DNA from: Sulfitobacter sp. F26204
GTDB taxonomy: Bacteria; Pseudomonadota; Alphaproteobacteria; Rhodobacterales; Rhodobacteraceae
NCBI RefSeq assembly: GCF_026410305.1
Contig: NZ_JAPMLQ010000002.1
Span: forward strand, 186,001-250,000
DNA length: 64,000 nucleotides
Direction: 5' to 3'
In this document: positions 28,720-37,845 of the stretch, in pieces
How the letters are laid out: each line of letters starts with the position of its first letter
How positions within the stretch are numbered: the stretch's first letter is position 1
Notes under the pieces: generated by a model
Database searches by the model: none
Told to the model about the DNA's origin: nothing
Seen by the model: only the letters and a program-made list of their open reading frames with translations
Program-made: the position numbers and the translations under genes

Positions 28720-29631
28720 TTGAATAGTCAAAGTATGAAGCCGGGACTTGCGGCGGTCTCGGTTCTGGGGGGGATGGCATCACTGGGGCTGACCGATAAC
28801 TTTGTCCCTTTCATATCCGAACGGGGGTCGCTGTGGCAGTTCCATTTTCTGCGCTCTCTCATGGGCGTTGCTGTTCTGGGCGTTGTCGCTGCCCTGGGCT
28901 ATGGGCATTTTCGCATGTTGCGCCCTCTGGCCGTGATCGGGCGGAGTTTCTTTCAGGCTAGTGCGATGTTGATTTATTTCGGGTGCTTATCGGTGTTGCC
29001 CATCGGAGTCGTGGTTGCGGGGCTGTTCACTTCGCCCTTGTTCGTTGTGCTGATCTCCATCTTCTTTCAGGGCAAATCCGTCGGGCTTTTCCGCTGGGTG
29101 GCGGTTGTCACCGGTTTTGTCGGGGCCTTGATGGTGATCCGGCCGGATCCAGCCGCCCTGGATCCGGTGGCTTTTCTGCCGATCGTTGCCGGGCTGCTAT
29201 ATGCAATCGGTGCGGTGGCAACGCGGGCCTGGTGCGAAGGCGAAAGCACACTGAGCCTGACGGCAGGTTTTTTTGGCATGCTGGGTGTCTTTGGCTTGAT
29301 CGGGATGTTTCTTGTCAACAGCGAGGCGCCCGAAGGCCATGCGGGGTTTGTCTTGCGTTCCTGGGGGCCGTTGGATGCGCCGATGCTGTTCTGGTTCGCG
29401 GTACAGGCGGTTGGCTCATTGATTGGGATTGCGTTGATTTTTCGCGGGTATCAGTTGGGCGAAGCAAGCCATGTGGCGGTGTTTGAATATTCCCTCTTGG
29501 TCTTTGCCAGCTTTTGGGCCTGGGTGATGTGGGGGCAGGTGGTGTCCGGCCTCGGGTTGCTTGGCATGGTGTTGATCACCTTGGCGGGGGTTGTCATTGC
29601 GCTGCGCAGTACAGCGGAGGCGCGGGGATGA
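28720..29631 (+). CDS. DMT-superfamily transporter (EamA family)
   Basis: 303 residues, ten predicted transmembrane helices in two five-helix repeats, ending with the short basic tail RSTAEARG. A TTG start at 28720 is favoured because AAGGGG lies six bases upstream; an ATG at 28735 is the alternative. The paired EamA domains are seen at about 10-140 (LSVLPIGVVVAGLFTSPLFV) and 160-295 (ASHVAVFEYSLLVFASFWAW). Such proteins are usually metabolite exporters. The stop overlaps the sulfotransferase start (ATGA). Confidence 0.85.
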   Translation: MNSQSMKPGLAAVSVLGGMASLGLTDNFVPFISERGSLWQFHFLRSLMGVAVLGVVAALGYGHFRMLRPLAVIGRSFFQASAMLIYFGCLSVLPIGVVVAGLFTSPLFVVLISIFFQGKSVGLFRWVAVVTGFVGALMVIRPDPAALDPVAFLPIVAGLLYAIGAVATRAWCEGESTLSLTAGFFGMLGVFGLIGMFLVNSEAPEGHAGFVLRSWGPLDAPMLFWFAVQAVGSLIGIALIFRGYQLGEASHVAVFEYSLLVFASFWAWVMWGQVVSGLGLLGMVLITLAGVVIALRSTAEARG

Positions 29632-30275
29632 TCATCAGCCGGGGGCGCTCTTATATCTTTGTGCATATTCCCAAGACTGGCGGCACCTCTCTGGCGCTTG
29701 CGTTGGAAGAACGCGCAATGAAAGACGACATCATGCTGGGCGACACCCCAAAGGCGGTGAAACGGCGGCGGCGGGTGAAAGATATAAAGACCTCGGGGAG
29801 GTTGTGGAAACATGCGGGGTTGTCGGACATTGACGGACTGGTTGATGCGCATGAGATTGCCGAGATGTTTACCTTTACACTGGTGCGCAATCCCTGGGAC
29901 CGGTTGGTCAGCTACTATCACTGGCTGAAAGAACAGACCTTCGACCACCCCGCAGTGCATCTGGCAAAGGCGCAGAGTTTCGAAGGGTTTCTTGCAGATC
30001 CGATTACATTGACGACCCAACGCCAGTGGCCGGCTGCCAGCTATATGAGGGATGTGAACGGGGTTGAACGCTGCACCAGCTATATCCGGCTGGAGCATTT
30101 TGAGCAGGATTCCGCAGCGCTGATAGCCCATCTGGGGTTTGACCTCGTGATGCCCTGGGAAAACCGGTCACATAGGACAACGGGGTATCGAGACTATTAT
30201 TCAACGGCCATGCGTGATGCTGTGGCCGAAAGCTGTACGGAAGACATCCTGCGATTCGGATATACTTTTTCCTAG
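29628..30275 (+). CDS. Sulfotransferase family protein
   Basis: 215 residues from MIISRGRSY. The 5'-phosphosulfate loop is FVHIPKTGGTSL (11-22) and the 3'-phosphate-binding region VRNPWDRLVSYYHW, the two PAPS-binding elements of the family-2 (carbohydrate-type) sulfotransferases. The acceptor could be a polysaccharide or lipid; sequence does not say. Its start lies within the DMT transporter stop codon, so the two are coupled, which hints at modification plus export of one product (inference). Confidence 0.85.
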   Translation: MIISRGRSYIFVHIPKTGGTSLALALEERAMKDDIMLGDTPKAVKRRRRVKDIKTSGRLWKHAGLSDIDGLVDAHEIAEMFTFTLVRNPWDRLVSYYHWLKEQTFDHPAVHLAKAQSFEGFLADPITLTTQRQWPAASYMRDVNGVERCTSYIRLEHFEQDSAALIAHLGFDLVMPWENRSHRTTGYRDYYSTAMRDAVAESCTEDILRFGYTFS

Positions 30276-30471
30276 AATCTGGCGCTGTGGCGCAGCAGGC
30301 GGCAATGGATTGCCACTTTTTCGCAGTATAATTCTGTTAGAAGCGGGTGAATTGTTGCCGGTTTCTGCAACAATGCCCCAATTGCGCCGCTTTGAAGACC
30401 CGTCGTGGTCATGGGAATCATTCCAACTGATTCCAGTAACTGCACATAGCGCCCTGCCACGGCGCATCACC

Positions 30472-31164
30472 ATGGGGATGGATGATATGTTTAACTGGAA
30501 GACCAAAGCGAACGGAACGCCAAAGCGTTCAATTGAAATGTCCGGTGCCTATGACGGTGGTCTCAGCGTCCAGACACATGGATTGATGGCGGGCACCAAG
30601 GTTGCTTCGAACCTTGGCTGGCGGTCGATTGAAGCGCTGACTGTGGGCGACAGCGTCCTGACCTTTGATAACGGGATGCAGGAGATTACTGAGGTCCGTC
30701 GCCAGATATTCTGGATGGATGCGCCAGACACGGCTGCCGCTGCATGGCCGGTCTATGTGCCTGTTGGCGCTTTGGACAACCGAGAAGAGATGATCCTGAT
30801 GGCAGATCAAGGCGTTGTGGTTGAGAGCGACGGCGCTTCGGATGCTTTTGGTGATCCGTTCGCTATGGTGCCAGCTCATACTCTGGAGGGTGTGCGTGGC
30901 ATCATACGGGCGGCTCCTGCTGAACAGATCGAATTGATTGCAATCTATTTTGCGCAGCCTCAGGTGATCTATGCCGAAGGCGGTGCCTTGATCCACTGCC
31001 CGACAAACACGGTGTCGCTTGATGCGTTTCTGAACGCTGATGCGGATGCCTACGCGATGCTCTCTCCCCGAGATGCGGCGTTTGTAGCAGAATGTCTTGT
31101 GGTTGAAGATCAGATGCTGGCCACTGGTGGCTGGTCTGATGGTCAGACAGCGGCACGCTGTTGA
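30472..31164 (+). CDS. Hint-domain (Hint_2) protein
   Basis: About 230 residues, counting from the ATG at 30472; the start is uncertain because no good ribosome-binding site is visible and the frame is open further upstream (another ATG at 30373). A Hint (hedgehog/intein) domain of the kind common in Rhodobacteraceae is recognised: GLMAGTKVASNLGWRSIEAL then VGDSVLTFDNGMQ, and later MVPAHTLEGVRG and VIYAEGGALIHC. The position normally held by the splicing Cys/Ser is Gly in GLMAGT, so autoprocessing is doubtful. A terminator follows at 31221. Confidence 0.72.
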   Translation: MGMDDMFNWKTKANGTPKRSIEMSGAYDGGLSVQTHGLMAGTKVASNLGWRSIEALTVGDSVLTFDNGMQEITEVRRQIFWMDAPDTAAAAWPVYVPVGALDNREEMILMADQGVVVESDGASDAFGDPFAMVPAHTLEGVRGIIRAAPAEQIELIAIYFAQPQVIYAEGGALIHCPTNTVSLDAFLNADADAYAMLSPRDAAFVAECLVVEDQMLATGGWSDGQTAARC

Positions 31165-31220
31165 ACGAACCACCGTGGCCCTCACGCAGGACAACGGTGA
31201 ATGACATTTCCCCATGGTGC

Positions 31221-31256
31221 AAGGGGCTGCGTCACTGGCGCGGCCCCTTATTCTTT
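31221..31256 (+). terminator. Rho-independent terminator after the Hint gene
   Basis: AAGGGGC and GCCCCTT pair (with an inner GCG/CGC) around a short loop, followed by ATTCTTT, 57 bases after the stop at 31164. Confidence 0.75.
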
Positions 31257-31303
31257 GACGGGAGGTTGGATGTTGTGTCTGGCTGTTGCGGCGTAAGGGA
31301 CGA

Positions 31304-31498
31304 ATGGCTAAGCTGACAGTCATGAAACATGTACCCAAAGAAACCACTGATGACGCTCTTATTCAGGAATTCCTGAACAAGGGGGGTAAAATCAGCGTAG
31401 GTAAAACCAAACCGGCCAAGGCCGAGTTGGGATTGAGCAACAATCAGTGGAACAACAAGCTGACCAAAGAAGAAAAAGCGGCCCGCGATGGGCCCTAA
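31304..31498 (+). CDS. Small basic protein, unknown function
   Basis: 64 residues, lysine-rich (MAKLTVMKHVPKETTDDALIQ..., ending KLTKEEKAARDGP). Not assigned to a family. The region GKISVGKTKPAKAELGLSNNQWNNKL suggests a short helical, possibly nucleic-acid-binding protein. Its stop lies 11 bases inside the next small gene in another frame, which argues that both are real and coupled. Start taken at the ATG 31304; an upstream in-frame start is possible. Confidence 0.5.
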   Translation: MAKLTVMKHVPKETTDDALIQEFLNKGGKISVGKTKPAKAELGLSNNQWNNKLTKEEKAARDGP

Positions 31499-31706
31499 TC
31501 TACGTAAAAAGGCTGTCGCTGTCTGCGACGCCAAGATTGCAAAAAAGGGCGAAGGTGTTGGCCTTTCGTTTTACGCATTCTTTGCGAATAAAAACGACGA
31601 TCCCGACCTTTTGATGGAAGCGGCAGAATGGTGGATCAAGACCCATCAGCTTGATCATTTTGAGAAGGCCGCAAAAATTCGGGAAATGTTAAAAGCCGGT
31701 CTTTGA
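31488..31706 (+). CDS. Small conserved protein (DUF6500-like)
   Basis: 72 residues: MGPNLRKKAVAVCDAKIAKKG, then a well-conserved-looking core VGLSFYAFFANKNDDPDLLMEAAEWWIKTH and FEKAAKIREML. This core resembles proteins annotated as DUF6500 in proteobacteria; function unknown. The ATG overlaps the preceding small gene by 11 bases. Predicted all-helical, soluble. Confidence 0.55.
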   Translation: MGPNLRKKAVAVCDAKIAKKGEGVGLSFYAFFANKNDDPDLLMEAAEWWIKTHQLDHFEKAAKIREMLKAGL

Positions 31707-32095
31707 CAAAGGGGACCACTGCCCGTCCGACAGCAGCGATGTGTTGCAGAAAAACTGTGCTGGACGGGGCGACAGCGCAAATTCGCGCAGTGGTTTTTCA
31801 GTATCGGGCGCGGTGCAGTCAAAGATTGGGTGGCACCGGAATGCGGGGGATTGGATGAATCAAATTCCCGGCCAAGCATCATTTCAACCGTTGGCACGTC
31901 TTTTTCCAGCTATGATACTGCTGTGGTCGACGATGAACAGATTGCCAATCTGGCAAAGCAGGTCTTTGCCAAGCCCGGCATCACACCGCGGCAAACCAGC
32001 CTTCTGACCAACGGCGGAGGAAACAGGCCTTTCCAACAGTTAAGAGGGGCACAACCGCGCCCCTCTTTCGTTTCGCAAAATGGTTTTGACCCGGT
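31707..32095. other. 389-base region with a weak ORF
   Basis: Between the small gene and the fadB-type stop. A plus-strand frame 31830-32099 (89 codons, with DTAVVDDEQIANLAKQVFAK) has partly coding-like character but no recognisable family or strong ribosome-binding site, and a terminator hairpin at 32042-32067 lies inside it. It is either a short non-conserved gene, a gene remnant, or noncoding DNA. Nothing else is seen. Confidence 0.3.
32042..32067 (+). terminator. Terminator-like hairpin, probably bidirectional
   Basis: AAGAGGGGC and GCCCCTCTT pair perfectly around ACAACCGC and are followed by TCGTTTC; the AA on the left gives a weaker T-run for the minus strand. It lies just downstream of the beta-oxidation operon end and could end transcripts from both sides. 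Confidence 0.65.
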
Positions 32096-34297
32096 CTAAG
32101 CGGCTGCGGCGTCTTTGCCAAAGCGGCCATAGAAGGATTGCCCTTTTGCCGCCATCTCACGTAGCAGGTCGGGGCATTTGAAACGTTCGCCAAATTTTGC
32201 CTCAAGCTGGTCGCAACGTTCGGCTGCATATGGTGTGCCGATCATGTCAAGCCATGAGAAAGGTCCGCCGGACCATGGGGCAAAGCCCCAGCCAAGGATT
32301 GCACCTACGTCACCTTCGCGAATGTCCATGAGAACCCCCTCTTCCAGGGCGCGCACCGCTTCCAGCACCTGCACAAACATCAGACGGTCCTGCACCTCTT
32401 GCAGTTCGGGCTGTTCTTCGGCCAGTGGGTATTTGTCCTGCATGCCTTTCCAGTAGCCCAAACGTTTGCCTTTTTCATCATAGTCGAAATAACCTGCCTT
32501 GGTCTTGCGGCCCAGACGTCCCTGTTCTTCCAGCCAGACGATCAGATTATCCGCTTCAGACGCCGGATAGGCATTGCCCATTGCCGCCTTGGTGGCGCGC
32601 ATAATCTTGGTCGCGAGATCAACAGAGGTCTCGTCGCCCAATTGCACCGGCCCGACGGGAAAGCCCAGCATCTGTGCTGCTTGGTCAATAAACCAAGGGG
32701 CGACGCCCTCGGTGATCATGCGGTTCGCTTCACCACCGTAAGGGATGATACAACGGTTGGCGTAGAAGAAACGCGCGTCATTCACCACAATCGGCGTCTT
32801 GCGAATCTGGCGTACGTAATCCAGCGATTTCGCGACGGCGCGATCGCCTGTTTCCTTGCCTTTGATGATTTCCACCAGCGCCATGCGTTCAACAGGAGAG
32901 AAGAAGTGGATGCCGATGAACTGCTCTGGGCGTGAAGAGGCTTTTGCCAACTCGGTGATCGGCAGCGTCGAGGTGTTGGACGCAAAGATGCAATCTTCCG
33001 GGATCACGGCTTCGACCTTCTGGGTCATCTCGGCTTTGACCTTTGGATCTTCAAACACTGCTTCGATGATCAGATCGCAGCCCTTGAGCGCGTCGAGATC
33101 GGGCGTGGCATTGATCAACGCGAGTGCTGCTTCCTTTTTCTCAACCGTGCCCTTTTTACGGGCAATGCCTTTGTCGAAATAGGCTTCGGCATAGGCCTTA
33201 CCCTTGTCCGCGGCTGCTTGGTCGCGGTCGATCAGGACGACCTCGATACCCGCCTGAACAGAGACCAGCGCGATACCCGCACCCATCATGCCAGCACCCA
33301 GAACGCCCAGTTTCTTGACCCGTTGATCCGGAACACCTGCGGGGCGCACCGCACCTTTTTCCAGAGCTTCCTTGTTCAGGAAAAGGGACCGGATCATTGC
33401 AGAGGAGGAGGGGTTCATCAGGACGGAAGTGAACCATCTTGCTTCGATCTTGAGCGCGGTGTCGAAGGGTACAAGCGCACCTTCATATACCGCAGACAAC
33501 AGCGCCTTGGCCGCAGGAAATGCGCCTTTGGTCTTCCCGTTGACCATTGCATTGGCACCGACAAAGGTCATGAAACCCGCCGGATGATAGGGGGCACCAC
33601 CCGGCATCTTATAGCCCTTGGTATCCCATGGCTTGACCAGGTCAGCGTCTTTGGCGTTCAGCACCCATTCTTTTGCCGCCGCAACCGGATCGGCAACCAC
33701 TTCGTCAATTGTGCCGGCTTTGAGCGCCGCCGCAGGGGCCAGCATTTTGCCTTCGAGGAGCAAAGGAGAGGCTGCCATCGCCCCGAGCTTGAAGGACAGG
33801 CGCGTTGTGCCGCCTGCGCCCGGGAAGATGCCGACCATGATTTCAGGCAACCCGATCCGCGCCTTTGGATTGTCGGCACAGAAGATCCGGTGTGTGGCAA
33901 GTGGCAGTTCCAGACCGATGCCCGCAGCAGTTCCGGGCAGAGCAGCCGCAATCGGTTTGCCGCCCTTGTTGGTCTTTGGATCCATGCCCGCGCGTTCGAT
34001 CTTGCGCAGCAAGGCGTGCATTTTCATCGTGCCTTCAAACAGACCTTTGGCCGGGTCGTCACCTGCATCGGCACGCATTTTCGCCAGCAGGTTCAAGTCC
34101 ATGCCACCGGCAAAGGACCCTTCCTTGCCAGAGGTGATCACGATGCCCTTGATGGCGTCGTCGGCCAATGCCGTGTCAATCAACGTGTCCAGCTGGCCCA
34201 GGCCGTCGATGGACATCACGTTCATGGATTTATCGGCCACATCCCAAGTGATCAGGGCCACGCCATCGGCGTCGGTTTTCATTGTGAAATCGGTCAT
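32096..34297 (-). CDS. fadJ: Fatty-acid oxidation multienzyme (enoyl-CoA hydratase/3-hydroxyacyl-CoA dehydrogenase)
   Basis: 733 residues: N-terminal crotonase domain (about 1-290; GITSGKEGSFAGGMDL-type segment and GTAAGIGLELPLATHRI) and C-terminal 3-hydroxyacyl-CoA dehydrogenase (about 310-733; Rossmann LGAGMMGAGIALVSVQAGIEV, FASNTSTLPI, GIHFFSPVERM, and the NRCIIPYGGEA region). It catalyses hydration of trans-2-enoyl-CoA and NAD-dependent oxidation of 3-hydroxyacyl-CoA. The symbol is by analogy (FadB/FadJ alpha-subunit). It is the last gene of the operon, after the thiolase that would supply the beta-subunit. Confidence 0.93.
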   Translation of the reverse strand: MTDFTMKTDADGVALITWDVADKSMNVMSIDGLGQLDTLIDTALADDAIKGIVITSGKEGSFAGGMDLNLLAKMRADAGDDPAKGLFEGTMKMHALLRKIERAGMDPKTNKGGKPIAAALPGTAAGIGLELPLATHRIFCADNPKARIGLPEIMVGIFPGAGGTTRLSFKLGAMAASPLLLEGKMLAPAAALKAGTIDEVVADPVAAAKEWVLNAKDADLVKPWDTKGYKMPGGAPYHPAGFMTFVGANAMVNGKTKGAFPAAKALLSAVYEGALVPFDTALKIEARWFTSVLMNPSSSAMIRSLFLNKEALEKGAVRPAGVPDQRVKKLGVLGAGMMGAGIALVSVQAGIEVVLIDRDQAAADKGKAYAEAYFDKGIARKKGTVEKKEAALALINATPDLDALKGCDLIIEAVFEDPKVKAEMTQKVEAVIPEDCIFASNTSTLPITELAKASSRPEQFIGIHFFSPVERMALVEIIKGKETGDRAVAKSLDYVRQIRKTPIVVNDARFFYANRCIIPYGGEANRMITEGVAPWFIDQAAQMLGFPVGPVQLGDETSVDLATKIMRATKAAMGNAYPASEADNLIVWLEEQGRLGRKTKAGYFDYDEKGKRLGYWKGMQDKYPLAEEQPELQEVQDRLMFVQVLEAVRALEEGVLMDIREGDVGAILGWGFAPWSGGPFSWLDMIGTPYAAERCDQLEAKFGERFKCPDLLREMAAKGQSFYGRFGKDAAAA

Positions 34298-34318
34298 TTG
34301 TCTCTCCCGGATTGGGTG

Positions 34319-34615
34319 TTAACGGTGCGCTTCGTAATCTGCGAATTGGACGAGCAAGGTTTTGATGAGGGAAAGCGTGGTTTCCGGACCTTGATTGCAG
34401 TCCTCTTCGCTGAGAAGGATGCGCTTGAATTGATTAAAGTCGCGCCGGTCAATCGGATCCGACGGATCTTTGCGATGTTTGAAAAACAGCGGGGGCGTGG
34501 CCTGGAACAGACGCACATAGGCACCGTCATTCTCGACCTTGAGTTCAAGATCGCCCAAACCAAAAGCCGCGGCAGAAGCCGCAACTGCATGGAATGGATG
34601 CGGTTCCTCGGTCAT
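34319..34615 (-). CDS. Small protein between thiolase and FadB-type gene, unknown
   Basis: 98 residues from MTEEPHPFHAV, whose ATG overlaps the thiolase stop (TGATG). Contains FGLGDLELKVENDGAYVRLFQATPPLFFKHRKDPSDP, with a predicted small alpha/beta fold; no family recognised. Tight coupling inside a beta-oxidation operon suggests a role with the thiolase/FadB complex (inference). Confidence 0.65.
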   Translation of the reverse strand: MTEEPHPFHAVAASAAAFGLGDLELKVENDGAYVRLFQATPPLFFKHRKDPSDPIDRRDFNQFKRILLSEEDCNQGPETTLSLIKTLLVQFADYEAHR

Positions 34616-35826
34616 CACACGCGCTCGATGATGGTTGCGGCACCCATGCCGGATGCGATGCACAAGGTGGCCAGCCCGACTTCCTTGTCCGCGCGCTCGA
34701 GTTCATCCAGCAAGGTGCCGATGATCATTGCGCCGGTGGCTCCAAGCGGGTGGCCCATGGCAATGGAGCCGCCGTTGACGTTGACCTTGTCATGGTCGAC
34801 ATCAAAGGCCTGCATGAAACGCATGACAACAGCGGCAAAAGCCTCGTTGACCTCAAACAGATCAATATCCTTGATGTCCATGCCGTTGTCGGCAAGAATT
34901 TTTTCGGTAACCGGAACCGGGCCGGTTAACATGATGGTCGGATCTGTACCGATCTTTGCGGTCGCACGGATCCGCGCGCGCGGCTTCAGCCCGTGTTTCT
35001 CGCCGAATTCCTTGTTGCCGATGAGAACGGCAGCTGCGCCATCCACGATGCCAGAGGAATTGCCGGCATGGTGGATATGGTTGATCTTTTCCAAATGTGG
35101 GTATTTGAGCATGGCAACCTTGTCAAAGCCGGGCATGACTTCGCCCATGGCCTGAAAGGCAGGGTTCAATGCGCCAAGGCTCTGCATGTCGGTTTGGGGA
35201 CGCATGTATTCGTCGTGATCCAGAATGGTCAGGCCGTTCTGGTCTTTGATCGTGATTACCGAATTTGCAAAACGGCCCTCTTTCCATGCTTTTTCCGCCC
35301 GTTGTTGGGAGGCCACCGCAAGCTGGTCTGCGGCGTCACGGGTAAAGCCGTATTCCGTCGCAATGATGTCTGCCGATATGCCTTGTGGTACGAAATACTG
35401 ATCCATCGCAATGGAGGGGTCGACAGCAATGGCCGCGCCGTCGCTGCCCATCGCCACGCGGCCCATCATTTCAACACCGCCTGCGATATAGGCCATGCCC
35501 GCACCGCCCTTGACCTGGTTCGCCGCTAGGTTCACGGCCTCCATGCCAGAGGCGCAAAAGCGGTTGATTGCCAGACCCGGGATTCGTTCGTCGAGGTCCG
35601 AGGCAAGCACGGCCGAGCGCGCAAGACAGCCGCCGTTTTCCATCACTTGCGTGACATTTCCCCAAATGACATCCTCAACCGCATGGCCTTCGAGGTTATT
35701 GCGATCCTTCAACGCATTCAGAGTCTGGGCGCTGAGGCGCAGCGAGGTGACCTCATGCAGGGAACCGTCCTTGCGCCCCTTGCCCCGTGGGGTGCGGATG
35801 GCGTCGTAGATATAGGCTTCAGTCAT
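34615..35826 (-). CDS. fadA: Acetyl-CoA acyltransferase (thiolase)
   Basis: Cleaves 3-ketoacyl-CoA with CoA to acetyl-CoA and a shortened acyl-CoA. 403 residues. Active-site Cys in INRFCASGMEAVNLAANQV, the His in NGGSIAMGHPLGATGA and the second Cys in LCIASGMGAATIIE. The FadA assignment rests on context: it lies between a GST and the FadB-type multienzyme on one strand, 41 bases after the GST stop. Confidence 0.93.
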   Translation of the reverse strand: MTEAYIYDAIRTPRGKGRKDGSLHEVTSLRLSAQTLNALKDRNNLEGHAVEDVIWGNVTQVMENGGCLARSAVLASDLDERIPGLAINRFCASGMEAVNLAANQVKGGAGMAYIAGGVEMMGRVAMGSDGAAIAVDPSIAMDQYFVPQGISADIIATEYGFTRDAADQLAVASQQRAEKAWKEGRFANSVITIKDQNGLTILDHDEYMRPQTDMQSLGALNPAFQAMGEVMPGFDKVAMLKYPHLEKINHIHHAGNSSGIVDGAAAVLIGNKEFGEKHGLKPRARIRATAKIGTDPTIMLTGPVPVTEKILADNGMDIKDIDLFEVNEAFAAVVMRFMQAFDVDHDKVNVNGGSIAMGHPLGATGAMIIGTLLDELERADKEVGLATLCIASGMGAATIIERV

Positions 35827-35867
35827 TGGTGATCTCCTTGATTAAGCGCGCTCGGCGCTAATGTTGC

Positions 35868-36506
35868 CTATGCCCGGTCAGCCGGTGATCCGGGCATCAG
35901 ATCGTAGGGGGCCTTCCAGCCCGGTGTTTCAGAAAGACGCGTCAGCCAGGCGTCGATATTACGCCATTCGCTCCGATCAAACCCGAAGGGTTCGGGGTAA
36001 AATAAATAGCCACAGCAGGTCAGATCCGCATTGGTCAGGGTATTTCCGACAATCCAGTCGCGGCCTTCAAGATGGGTATTCAGCACGTCATAGGTGCCTT
36101 TCAGGCGAGCAAGGTTAAAGTTGATGACCTCTTTGGGTTGCTTGTCTTCTGGCAGGAAATTCATGAGAAAACGCGTCAGACCTGCCATTGAACTGAGCTT
36201 GTGATTGTCCCAAAGCACCCAGCGCAGGATCTCGCGGCGTTCTTGCGCGTTCGCGCCGCCAAAATGTCCCGATTTTTCGGAAATATAGTCCTGGATCACA
36301 CCGGATTGAGTCAGTTTGACATCACCATCAATCATGACGGGTGCCTCTCCCATTACGTTCAAACCGGTGCGAAATTCGGGAGAGCGTCCCTGACCGGCGA
36401 AAAAGTCGATTTTGACCGGCTCCCAGTCCAGTCCCGAAAGTTCCAGTGCCAATGCCGCCTTGTAAGAATGGCCACTTTCGCCAAAGCAGTGCAGTTTTAT
36501 GGTCAT
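35868..36506 (-). CDS. Glutathione S-transferase family protein
   Basis: 212 residues; N-terminal thioredoxin-like domain (MTIKLHCFGESGHSYKAALALELSG) with a Ser-Tyr pair near the usual catalytic site and the cis-Pro/ESG-like region EAPVMIDGDVKLTQSGVIQDY, followed by an all-helical C-terminal domain with DWIVGNTLTNADLTCCGY. AAAGGATCACCCC precedes the ATG. Roseobacter beta-oxidation operons often include such a gene; its reaction there is unknown. Confidence 0.86.
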   Translation of the reverse strand: MTIKLHCFGESGHSYKAALALELSGLDWEPVKIDFFAGQGRSPEFRTGLNVMGEAPVMIDGDVKLTQSGVIQDYISEKSGHFGGANAQERREILRWVLWDNHKLSSMAGLTRFLMNFLPEDKQPKEVINFNLARLKGTYDVLNTHLEGRDWIVGNTLTNADLTCCGYLFYPEPFGFDRSEWRNIDAWLTRLSETPGWKAPYDLMPGSPADRA

Positions 36507-36532
36507 GGGGTGATCCTTTGATATGCGTCGGA

Positions 36533-36572
36533 CTGGGGCAAGCCCCAGATGAGTTTAATGGCAAGATGAAGC
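36533..36572 (+). repeat. Dispersed hairpin repeat, type B, copy 1
   Basis: A perfect 7-bp hairpin CTGGGGC-AA-GCCCCAG (36533-36548) is followed directly by ATGAGTTTA, two variable bases, and GGCAAGATGAAGC. The same architecture, with a different stem sequence, recurs at 52227-52265. Located in the gap between the GST start and the stop of the upstream acyl-CoA dehydrogenase. Confidence 0.65.
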
Positions 36573-36670
36573 CTGAGGTCGCTCAATGGCTTTGTGCGTG
36601 GTGTTTGTCGGGCCCTCTGGTTTCACTTTGCAAATAAACTCAATCCTGTTCTTACGTCTTGGTCGATGGG

Positions 36671-37828
36671 TCAGAGATTGCGCGCAATCAGTTCTTTCAT
36701 GATCTCGTTGGTGCCTCCGTAGATACGTTGAACGCGTGCGTCGGCCCACATTTCACCAATGGCATATTCCTGCATGAACCCGTACCCGCCGTGCAGTTGC
36801 AGACAGTCGTCCAACACTTCACCTTGTGTATCGGTGAGCCAGTATTTTGCCATTGCAGCGCGATCCACGGATAATTCCCCGCGCAGGTGTTGCGCGATGC
36901 ACTGGTCAAGGAATGCGCGCGCGACGGTCGTTTTGGTTTTGCATTCGGCCAGTTTGAAGCGGGTGTTTTGGAACTGTGTCAGCGGGCCGCCAAAGGCTTC
37001 GCGTTCCTTGCAATAGGCGATGGTGCGGGCCATGGCACCTTCCATGGCACCGACCGCTTCGCAGGCGATGATCAGCCGCTCTTGCGGCAATTGCTGCATC
37101 ATCTGGTAAAAACCTTTGCCTTCTTCACCGCCCAGGATGTTTTCAGGCGGAATTTCGACGTTTTCAAAAAACAGCTCTGATGTGTCGGAGGCGTGTTTGC
37201 CTATTTTTTCAAGGTTTCGGCCACGTTGGAAGCCCGTCGCACCCTCCGTTTCTACCACCACCAGCGAAACACCTTTGGAGCCTTCTTTTGGGTCTGTCTT
37301 GGCTGCGACGATGATGAGGTCGGCGTGCTGGCCATTGGTGATGAAGGTTTTCTGACCCGACAGACGGTAGCTGTTGCCGTTTTTGATCGCGCGTGTCTTG
37401 ATGGCCTGTACGTCCGATCCTGTGGAAGGTTCGGTCATCGCCAGGGCACCGACCATTTCGCCCGAGACCATCTTGGGCAACCAGCGCTTTTTCTGCTCTT
37501 CTGTGCCATAGGCCAGGAAATAATGCGCCACGATACCGGAATGGATGCCATTGCCCCAGCTTGCCAGGTTGGCGCGGGCGGATTCGAGATAGATCGCAGC
37601 CTCATGACCAAAGTCCCCACCGGCACCGCCATATTCTTCGGGGATGGAGGCACAAAGCAGGCCCAATGCCCCGGCTTCGTTCCATGTGTCGCGGTCCATT
37701 TCGGACTGTTTGCGCCATTTCTCGAATTTCGGGGTCCATTCGGTCGTGATGAAATTGGCCGTCATCTCAGCCAGCATCTGGTGTTCTTCGGTCATCCAGA
37801 CAGATGATTCTGCGGCCAGGTCTTTCAT
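36671..37828 (-). CDS. Acyl-CoA dehydrogenase
   Basis: FAD-dependent alpha,beta-desaturation of an acyl-CoA, passing electrons to ETF. 385 residues; GGGGGATGAT precedes the ATG. FAD/substrate segments [16 protein letters not shown] and [13 protein letters not shown], the signature [23 protein letters not shown], and the catalytic Glu in [18 protein letters not shown] are all present. Chain-length preference is not determinable. It is within the fatty-acid operon, 17 bases after the 70-residue gene. Confidence 0.93.
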   Translation of the reverse strand: MKDLAAESSVWMTEEHQMLAEMTANFITTEWTPKFEKWRKQSEMDRDTWNEAGALGLLCASIPEEYGGAGGDFGHEAAIYLESARANLASWGNGIHSGIVAHYFLAYGTEEQKKRWLPKMVSGEMVGALAMTEPSTGSDVQAIKTRAIKNGNSYRLSGQKTFITNGQHADLIIVAAKTDPKEGSKGVSLVVVETEGATGFQRGRNLEKIGKHASDTSELFFENVEIPPENILGGEEGKGFYQMMQQLPQERLIIACEAVGAMEGAMARTIAYCKEREAFGGPLTQFQNTRFKLAECKTKTTVARAFLDQCIAQHLRGELSVDRAAMAKYWLTDTQGEVLDDCLQLHGGYGFMQEYAIGEMWADARVQRIYGGTNEIMKELIARNL

Positions 37829-37845
37829 ATCATCCCCCAGGATTT

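Noticed and set aside
29628..31164. Sulfotransferase, Hint-domain gene and exporter as a secretion/modification island
   Set aside because: Only the exporter and sulfotransferase are coupled; the Hint gene is separated by about 200 bases and has its own terminator, so a system cannot be claimed.
33218..35155. Plus-strand open frame of 645 codons opposite the fadB-type gene and thiolase
   Set aside because: Crosses two well-supported genes and an intergenic gap on the other strand; no domain is visible.
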